From Rhyzopertha dominica (lineage: Eukaryota; Arthropoda; Insecta; Coleoptera; Bostrichidae): a stretch of 64,000 bases of DNA. The translations under genes and the position numbers were made by a program. The notes under the pieces were generated by a model, which worked only from the letters and a program-made list of their open reading frames with translations, ran no database searches and had not been told where the DNA came from. Positions 12,801 through 21,800 of the stretch are shown here, piece after piece. Within the stretch, counting starts at the first letter, position 1; every line of letters begins with the position of its first letter. Location: assembly GCA_025024175.1 (NCBI GenBank), contig QCXZ01000064.1:23494286-23558285 (forward strand), given 5' to 3'.

Positions 12801-15800
12801 TATGACATGAGTCTCAAATTGGTAATAAAATGTTGTGGTGCTAACTTAATGGACTTTCCACACAGCATGGCCCTACTGACTGTAGATTTTCCATGTATGG
12901 ATTTTAATGCTTTATAAATATTTTCATCACAAAGAACACAACTAATTATTCTTAATAATTTCCACATAGCTCAATCTGTCAGACAACCTTTATAAAATAA
13001 GAACTACTACCCCTCCACTTTTTGAGCAAGTTTGATAAATGAAAAGTTTACATAGAAGACTTTTCATAAAAAAAAGTACCGCTTAAAACAAACAGGTGGT
13101 CTTTTATTTAATTTTCTTTGTCTGTCTAGGGAAAATACACAGAAGGAAAGGGAAAATGGATCTTCCTCGATTCACTTTCATTCTTGGACAGTGTCATACA
13201 CTATCGACGGAAATGGCAACCAGAAGATTCACACAGTGTAACAGATAGTCAAACAGATCAATTTAGCTCTGACTGTGATTTGGTTGAATCAGAACAAAAC
13301 AGCCATTCTCCTCGGCATTCCATTAGCGTCAAACCTGAAAACCCTAGTCCAGTACAACAAAACTTTTACAAGAGTTGCGCACCTGACAGTACCTTGGATT
13401 TGTTTATTAGAGAAGAGGCTTTAAGAAAACGAACACTTAGTGTAGATAGCGAGGGAGTGCAACAGTTTAAAAAGCATAAGCCAGCAGAAGAGATATTTGG
13501 AGAACTTGTTACGGCAATTTTATCGAAGAAAAGTGAGGAGGCAAAGAATTCAGCGATGATGGAAATAATGCAGGTTCTGACTAAAAACAGTTAAGTCAGT
13601 TTATAAAGTATTATTGATGTGATTTCATAAGCAGACAGTATAAACTATAGGAGATTATTGCCAAAGAATGGATGCTGCAAATTGTGACACCCTTTTCCTG
13701 ATTTTACAATATAATATATATCATAAGGGTAAAATTCGTTTAAATCATATTTTGGAATGTTTAATTTAAAATGTACGAGATGCATAGTTTTGTTTTACAT
13801 TGTTAAGATTAACTATAAGAATTTAACTATTTATTTTTGTCACAGTTTTGTAATACGCTTTGTATACAATTAATTACATGATTTGCGTCTGCTGCAAAAT
13901 TTTTTATAACATTCCTGTCATGAGGTACCTGCTGCACCTAAATGCATTGCTTTTAATGAACATAATTTTATCGAAATAATTAATCTTGCTAAAACTATAG
14001 TCAAAGTAGCAATTAATATACGGTGTATGCTTTCATGTGCTACTTGATGCCATGGAATTCGCATCAGTTTAAAAGAGATTTATTAATAAATGTGGTACTT
14101 TATTTCTTTCGAAGTATCAAGCACTTTAGGTAGAAAATAAAATATGTTGTAAAAATCATTCAATGTACAAGATGGGTTAAACTGATAGAGCTAAGCATGG
14201 TATTGCAAGCTTCATTTATTTTATAAAATCATTTCAATCTTCATGGCATAGCAATCTACATTGGGATAATACAAGTATTTGAAACTTACCATGCATATCT
14301 TTTAGTGGTTTTGGAACTTCCGCCAGTGGCAATGTAGCATCTGAAAATATGCTATTCACAACAAGCTTCGGGACCTTTGAGTTGAGAAGTTTGTAACCCT
14401 TCAGAAGTACTATTTGTCCAGGAAAAATGGAATATGGGCGTGCTGCCTTTAAATTTAGTGATATCGTCGACCCCCCAGAGAAGTCCATTGTTTCTTCTAA
14501 CATAATGGATTCCTCGTTTAACTTGCCATCATCATAGTCACACTTTATGCGTCCATATGTTACTATGTCTTCATTCTTAAAAAAATAACAAGCAGTGAAG
14601 TCAGGGAACCAGAGTTTTGTTCATAGGATACATTGGTTGATCATCATAAATAGATAAGTTCAAAAACACATCAACTTCAGAGTACTGTCTTAATTTACAG
14701 ATCGTGTATTGATTTAAGCAGACATTCAAGACATAAATAAAACCAACAAGTATTAAAAAGTTTTACCTACCTGTTCTGTGAAAGACTTTAATTCAGGTCC
14801 GTCAAGTTTCTCACAAAAAGTTTGCTTCACAGTGTCTGCAAATATATTGAGGGATTCAGCTCGTTTCAACATGCTTTCAAACATATAACAAACATTAGAA
14901 GACATGTTGTTATTTGTTTTGTCCCATAGCTTGATTGATAAAGATGTACATGTAGTAGACTTTCTCCTGAAGGTGGCTACTTTTTTAATGTCATCTATAC
15001 CAAATGTTTCCAGGACTCTACCGCTATCCGTTCTTTCTGCATATGTTGGTCCATCTGTCTGTCTAAAACATAATTGCAATTGCTGCATGAAAATATTCTC
15101 TATAATTAGTGTTTGTCATTAGAAAACCATAAGTATTTTCCAGTAACGAGCTTTGGTAATCCTACTGTTATTTTAATCTATTATTTCCATCTATTTGGGT
15201 TTTAGCTTATTAACTTGGAACATGTGTTAATCTACCTCAAGTGCTTCAATTGATGAGGAAACATGACAACAAATAGCTTTAAAGCCTTGAACATGTCTTA
15301 ACATATTTATGGACAATAAGGCATTTTTTATCAGTCTTATGTGTACTATATGAAATAAGCAATCATACTGGGTAGCACTAATTAAATTTTATATTTTACT
15401 CCATTACAATTCATATAATTTAGTTCAGTTAATAAGTAATTTTTTATAAATTGCCTAATTTACTTGATTAGAACTTACCCCATATTTGGGCTACCTACAG
15501 CAATTGGAGTGGATCGGCCATTTGTAGTTGGCGTAGATCGATGAGTAGTATTAGGACGGCTGCTGCGCGGAGTAGTTGGAGCACTGGTATTACGATCAGA
15601 AGGACCATTTGGCTTTAAGGTACTAGGCGAAGAGTATCTCGGTAGGCAGTCGACACTCTAAAGAATATAAAAACAAATTTTACTAAAACTTGGCATTAGC
15701 AGCTTGCTTGACGTTTACAGTAGCATATATTTTTTATAGTCTCCTATCCAGTTAGGTCTACATCCTTCCTTTAAAATTGCTCAAGATCATCATGTTTTCT

Positions 15801-18800
15801 CCATAAAACACATTGCTGCAATATTGGTAATTTTCTAAATTAATAAACATTTTACTCAAACCTGGGGTGGGTGTTCTGTTCCCATCTCTTTAATAAATTA
15901 ACAACACATAAATTAATGCAATCTTGTTTGCAAAGTTTTATATATTGTAACCTGCACTATTGATGGTCACTTGAAAGCGCTTTGCACAGTGGAATTGAAC
16001 TTCGGGTTAGTTAATTCAAACGATTTCAATGCAACTTTTTAGATACATGAAACATCTGTCATTGCTGTTTCGTGCCGATTAGTTTAAATAAAACTCTAGT
16101 GAAGTGAAGATTTGTAGCTAATTTAAACTATAAGAAATGAGAGAAAAATGTAGACATAGGATTATGAACAAATTGCACCTATTATTGCAAAACAATAGAA
16201 AATGCCTTAATCTACAGTAGACAGTCTACTAAATTGTTACTCTATGACTTACCTACATTCTAAAAGAAAATATGCCAGATATAAAGTCACGATCCACAAG
16301 TGAAACAAAAATTCTTAGTTTTTCAGAATATGGAGTACCTTTAAAGGCAAAAAAAGGTGCTTGTTCTATCTGCCGCATAGAACTGTAAGCTATGATAATT
16401 ACTAATCGTGGCAATCACTCAGTCTTCAACATTTGCTAACTACAGCAGTGTTTTTTGAATTGTTAGAAAAAATTTATAAACTTTAAAATAAGTAAGAAAT
16501 ATGGATATCTAAAGTTAATGTGTATAGATAATTGTGAACAAGAAGTAAAGTTTATATCTAAAGATATGCTTTTTGCAAACATTTGAAGACGTAGATGTAA
16601 TCCAGCAACTGAGAAGATTTATTGGACCACAGCCACGGAAGCCTGCAATAATACAATAAATATGAATTATAACTGGACCTTGGAATAATCACAGTATTTA
16701 AAATAATCTTTTGATGCTGGTTAACCATAAAAGCCATATATGTGGCTTTGTACAAAACATTCTTGTTCCACCATTATTTCTGCACTCAGAAAAAAATTAT
16801 TAACTATAACACCAATATCACTCAAACAAATAGAACTTTTTACTGCCCATAATAGATTATGAATCTGTCGAGCAGTTTTTAAATTGAACTTATTTACAAT
16901 ATTTACTTCAGCGGTGAATACAGTAAACAATTTTCATAAGAATGTCCTTTTTATGGAGAAGTATCATTTTGTATGACAGGCATTATACTGTAGTATCCTA
17001 GTAGAGGGTTTAGGTGTTAGGTGTTCACTTTAGAGGTTTAAATCTTTCTCTGAATTTGCTTTTATGATGAATCCCTCTGAAAAATATATCTTAAATAATT
17101 TTGATTAGAAGATGGTATGAAAAACATTCATAATATTTATATTAAGCAAATGTATTCAATTTCTAATTAGGTAATTTGAACATCAGTTTTTCTTGTAGTA
17201 TAAACCAATGATACAAAATGATTACCGATGATGGATCGAGTTTTGATGCATGCAGATATGTCAGTGTTACATAAAAAATAATGAATGATACTATGTATGA
17301 AAAACACATTTTCAAGTTCCTTACGCAACAAACATATATGTGGTAGTCAAGTCCAAGCCATACAGGTTTGCGCATGTCCGTCAAAGTTCACTTCTCTATG
17401 TCAATAACACGAAGCTTTATCTTGTAATATGAAGCTCTGGGATATCAGTCACTTATCAGTTTAGGAAACAACGTCTTGCAACATGTTCAGGTACATTGTG
17501 TCAGAAGCCAATGAATCATTTGTAAGAACTCTGTATTACAGGTATTTAGCAAAAGCAAAATTAATGCTTTTCAAACTACCTGATTAAAAATTGGCTGTGT
17601 GAAGCAAGCTAGAAGGTTAAAAATTTTTATGAACACACTTACTTAATAACATTCACTGATTAAACTCGCGGTCCTTGGTGAAACATTTTATCAATAAAAT
17701 AAAAATAAAAAACACTTGGTTGTTTCACTGCATTTAATAATTTCTGACAGATCTGTTTCGAACCTTTTAGTTCTTCAGAATATAATAAATATGAAACCGC
17801 CACTGACACCGTACCTTCGAGGGTGGCTGGTACAGCCAGATGTGAACACTACTTAGGTTCTGTTTTTCGTCCTCCACCTATGATTGTATTTATAACACAG
17901 TTTCATGTTGTTTCATATTGTATATTGTTATACTCTGAAGAACTGAAAGGTACGAAATAGATCTGTCAGAAGTGTTTTCTATTTTTATCTTATTTATACT
18001 TACTTAATATAAACTTTTTTTCTCGTAATATCTTTTTTTTATTTAAAATCGTTTAACAGAAATCTTTTTTTAGTGGGATTTGTGGCGAAAGCAAATTTTG
18101 AGAAAGATTTAAAGCCCCTGGAACTTAGACCGATCAAAATAATTAATTTTACAGGAAAAAAAAGATAAAGTGTTATATACTAGTAAAACTATTTTACATA
18201 AATCTCATTAGTGTTTTAGCAAAACTTAATTTGTTGGGATTAGTGTCGGTAGATCATCTAAAGCTTCCGATGAAGAATGGGTAGAACATGTTTGCGCTAA
18301 GATTCACATTTTACTGTTTCAACTACTGTCACTTAAAAAAATATACTTGGATTCGATTTGCAGTGCATTCAAAGCAACTAAACTTAAATCAGCTATATAG
18401 ATTTTTTGCAAGAATAATTTATAATTATGAAACCATAGGTTACTACTATCGATAGTCTTCAGGAAAAACCATACTTTAGCAACCATTTTTCAATTAATCC
18501 AAAGGTAGTGAACAAAAAATTGAAAATTTGAAATTTTGTGCCTAGCTCTGGAATTCAGTTATAACAAATATTAGCAATGCTTCTCAGGTGTGTTAGATTT
18601 CAAACAGTTATTCAGAAGACCATACATTTAGATAACTTGTCCCTTACTGCAATTTAAACTTAACTAGATTCATTCTGAAAAGATGAAGGAAATTATGTTG
18701 CAGTTACAGAACTTGTCATGAGTGAAGTCTAAGAATACATTTTTCCTTCAAGTATAATAACAAAAATCCTTGCAATTCGCCTCTAGAATATATCTTTTCA

Positions 18801-21800
18801 AATTTTTTATTATATAGATGTTCCAGAGCCCGATGATCGATGTGAGCGAAAATGCTCTACATATAGAATTTTTAGCTTAACTGAAAGTAAAAAATGAATA
18901 TCTGTAAAGGACTACCCTGTAATTTTAAGGTTTTCAAGAAAATATGTCATATTAGACGAAAGAATTGGTCAGATGAACAATTTGAAAAACTATTGTTTTT
19001 AACCCATTATGACCTAGCGTTACAAATATGTAACGCAAACAGCGACCTACATATAGGGTGATAAAATATTTAACTACGTAAATTTCTAATAGATGTCGCT
19101 GTGAATCGTAACAGAAAAGTCGTTGTTTTTATCGACAGTTAGTTCCTTTGTCTCTTCCAAGGTATAACGTCGTATGTTGTGATTAAACTTGTGGTACAAT
19201 GGCAGACAGTGCGGAGCATGTTATCCGGTTCGAGTAAGTATTGTAAAAAGATTGTTTACCAATTTTGCTTATGTTTTTACATGTCTAGGGTTTATTCAAA
19301 GATTAGGTTATTATATGATTTTGCAAGTTTCTTAAAATATTTTATTTATTATGTTATTTAGGAGGATAATTTGTTGAGTTACATATATGTAACACTAGGT
19401 TGTTGTGTAGCCATTTTTGTCATTTCTTTGAATGTGAGCTTTATTATTCAAACAATAAATACTAAAACATAAATAACTTAAATTATTTCAATTTCAGAAA
19501 AGGGTTGACTTTGCAAGAGGCTTTAGAAATGGCTTACATTGACTACGCCGATGAGATTTTTATCGAACCCCCGGAAAACCACGTTCTTACCGATGAAGAC
19601 TCAGGGGATGAAGATGGGGCAGGTACATTAGATAACCTGACGGGTCGACAACTCAGGTCAAACGTAGAGATCAAGTTTCTAGATTCTAGGAGAATTTCTA
19701 CAAAATTAGAATCAAACTCACCTACATGCAGCAAATCGAATACGCAAACAGTAACTAATACTGGATCCAGTAAAGAAGGTAGAGAATTTGCAATGCCAGA
19801 TAAAAAGTCAGATCGTAAAGATGATGTTCAGTGGATTACAAATGGTGACCTTATAAATAACAACTCAAGGTCGTTTACAGCGTCAAATTACTCACAGTAT
19901 TGCGAGATGACTTGTCTTCAAATTTTTGAGCAATTTATAGACGACGATATTATAAATCTCTTGGTGTCAGAATCTAGTAAGTACGCTGCGTTTAAAAACT
20001 GTCCTGATCCGCATATTACAACACAAGAAATGAAATGTTTCATTGCTATCTTGATTGTAAGTGGTTATGACGTTAAGCCTTCAAAACGTCACTATTGGGA
20101 TTCCGCTGGAGATATGAAAAATATATCTGTTAGTGAGGCTATGAGGAGGGACCGTTTTGTACAAATTTTGAGATTTATTCACTGCGCAGATAATAGTAAA
20201 ATAGATATGTCAGATAAAATGTATAAGCTTCGACCTCTGATGAACAAGCTGAAAAACAACTTCCAGAAAAACTTTGTAGCTGTTGAACAAATGGATTTCG
20301 ATGAATCCATGATTAAATACTTTGGAAGGCACGGCTGTAAACAGTGTATTAGAGGCAAGCCAATTAGGTTTGGCTTTAAAATGTGGAGCCTGAACAGTCC
20401 TGATGGATATTTAGTTAATTTTGATGTCTACCAAGGGAGAAATCCGAATGCGGTTCCAGAATATGAATATATGTTTGGAAAAAATGCAGCTCCATTTGTT
20501 TCCATGCTCAAAGAGTTACCAAATCCAGAACTACCTTATAAGTTTTACTTAGACAATTTGTTTACAAGCATATCTCTTTTCAACTTTTTGAGATCTAACG
20601 GTTACGGTGCTACTGGAACGTTTAGAGAAGACAGATTAGCACGAAATTGTCCTTTAGAAGAAAAAAAAAGTCTGAAGAAGGCTAATAGACGCGGAACATT
20701 TGTTTCAGCAATTGACCAAACACATGGGATCCTATTTGTGAAGTGGACAGATAACAATATTGTTACGGTAGGATCTACATGTCACGGTGTATATCCAACG
20801 TCAAATGTAAAAAGATATAGCCAAGCAGAAAAAAAATTTATTCAGGTTACGCGCCCCCATGTAGTGGGAGAATATAATAAAAACATGGGCGGAACGGATC
20901 TTATGGATCAAAATATTTCAGCCTATCGCATAGGTATAAGATCTAAAAAATGGTGGTGGAGCATATTTACTTGGCTTCTTGATGCTGCTATAAACAACTC
21001 CTGGATTATTTACAAAAAAAATAATATTGGCATGTCTCAGCTAGATTTTAGAAGGTCAATAGCTCAAGCTTACTTGAAGATATATCAAAATCCTCCCAAA
21101 AGCTCAGGGAGAATATCTGTATCTAAATCTAGCATATCACTAAACAGAATATCCGATGATGTGCGCTACGATGGAAAGAATCATCTTCTCATCCTCATTC
21201 CGGACAAAAAAAGAAGGCGTTGTGCTGGTGAAGGATGTTCGTCTAGCACCAGAACAATGTGCAAAAAGTGCGACGTTGGCATTTGCCTAGAATGCAATGT
21301 AATATTTCACACAAAAACTCATTCAATAAGACCAAATTTAGACATGTATTAACCTAGCGTTACATATATGTAACATGTTTTTTTCAGTTCAATAAAAACC
21401 ATTTTTTGATAAAAACTTGTTTTTTTGTTTTTTATATACATTTTTTAGCTAAAAAAATAAAAATTTCTGTCAAAATCGAAAAATTTTTAATTCCGGTCAT
21501 GATGGGTTAAGCCATATCAGAGGTTTGTAATCCACATTAATAAAATTAATAAGTAATACAAGTTAGAGTTGCAAGTTTGCATATAAAAATAATTAGTCCT
21601 GACTCAATAGGAGGTAAGTTTTTGAGTTTCGTTTTATGCAATAAAAATTATAAAGTTCTATTGCTAAAACAACTCAGTATGACCGTGGGTAAGAGTAACA
21701 TATTATTGTTTTAAAACTAATTCCATATTTTTATTTCATCCTATCAAAGGAGTAAATGTAATTGATTGTTTGTAATTACATTGAAGCATGTATTTGTAAT

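Larger units (their letters stand above)
19003..21506 (+). mobile_element. Complete piggyBac-superfamily DNA transposon in a POLA2 intron
   Basis: TTAA target duplications flank the element at 18999-19002 and 21507-21510. Termini are CCCATTATGACC on the left and the complement of CCCATCATGACC on the right, 11 of 12 matching, with the CCC start typical of piggyBac. The 2504-bp element encodes one intact transposase in two exons. It lies antisense to POLA2. Three copies of a 16-bp palindromic GTTACAWATATGTAAC motif occur inside. No coding damage is visible, so the copy may be young and autonomous. Confidence 0.93.

Noticed and set aside
16558..17384. Three minus-strand open frames of 65-73 residues
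   Set aside because: No motif, no splice continuity with POLA2 exons, composition like AT-rich noncoding DNA.
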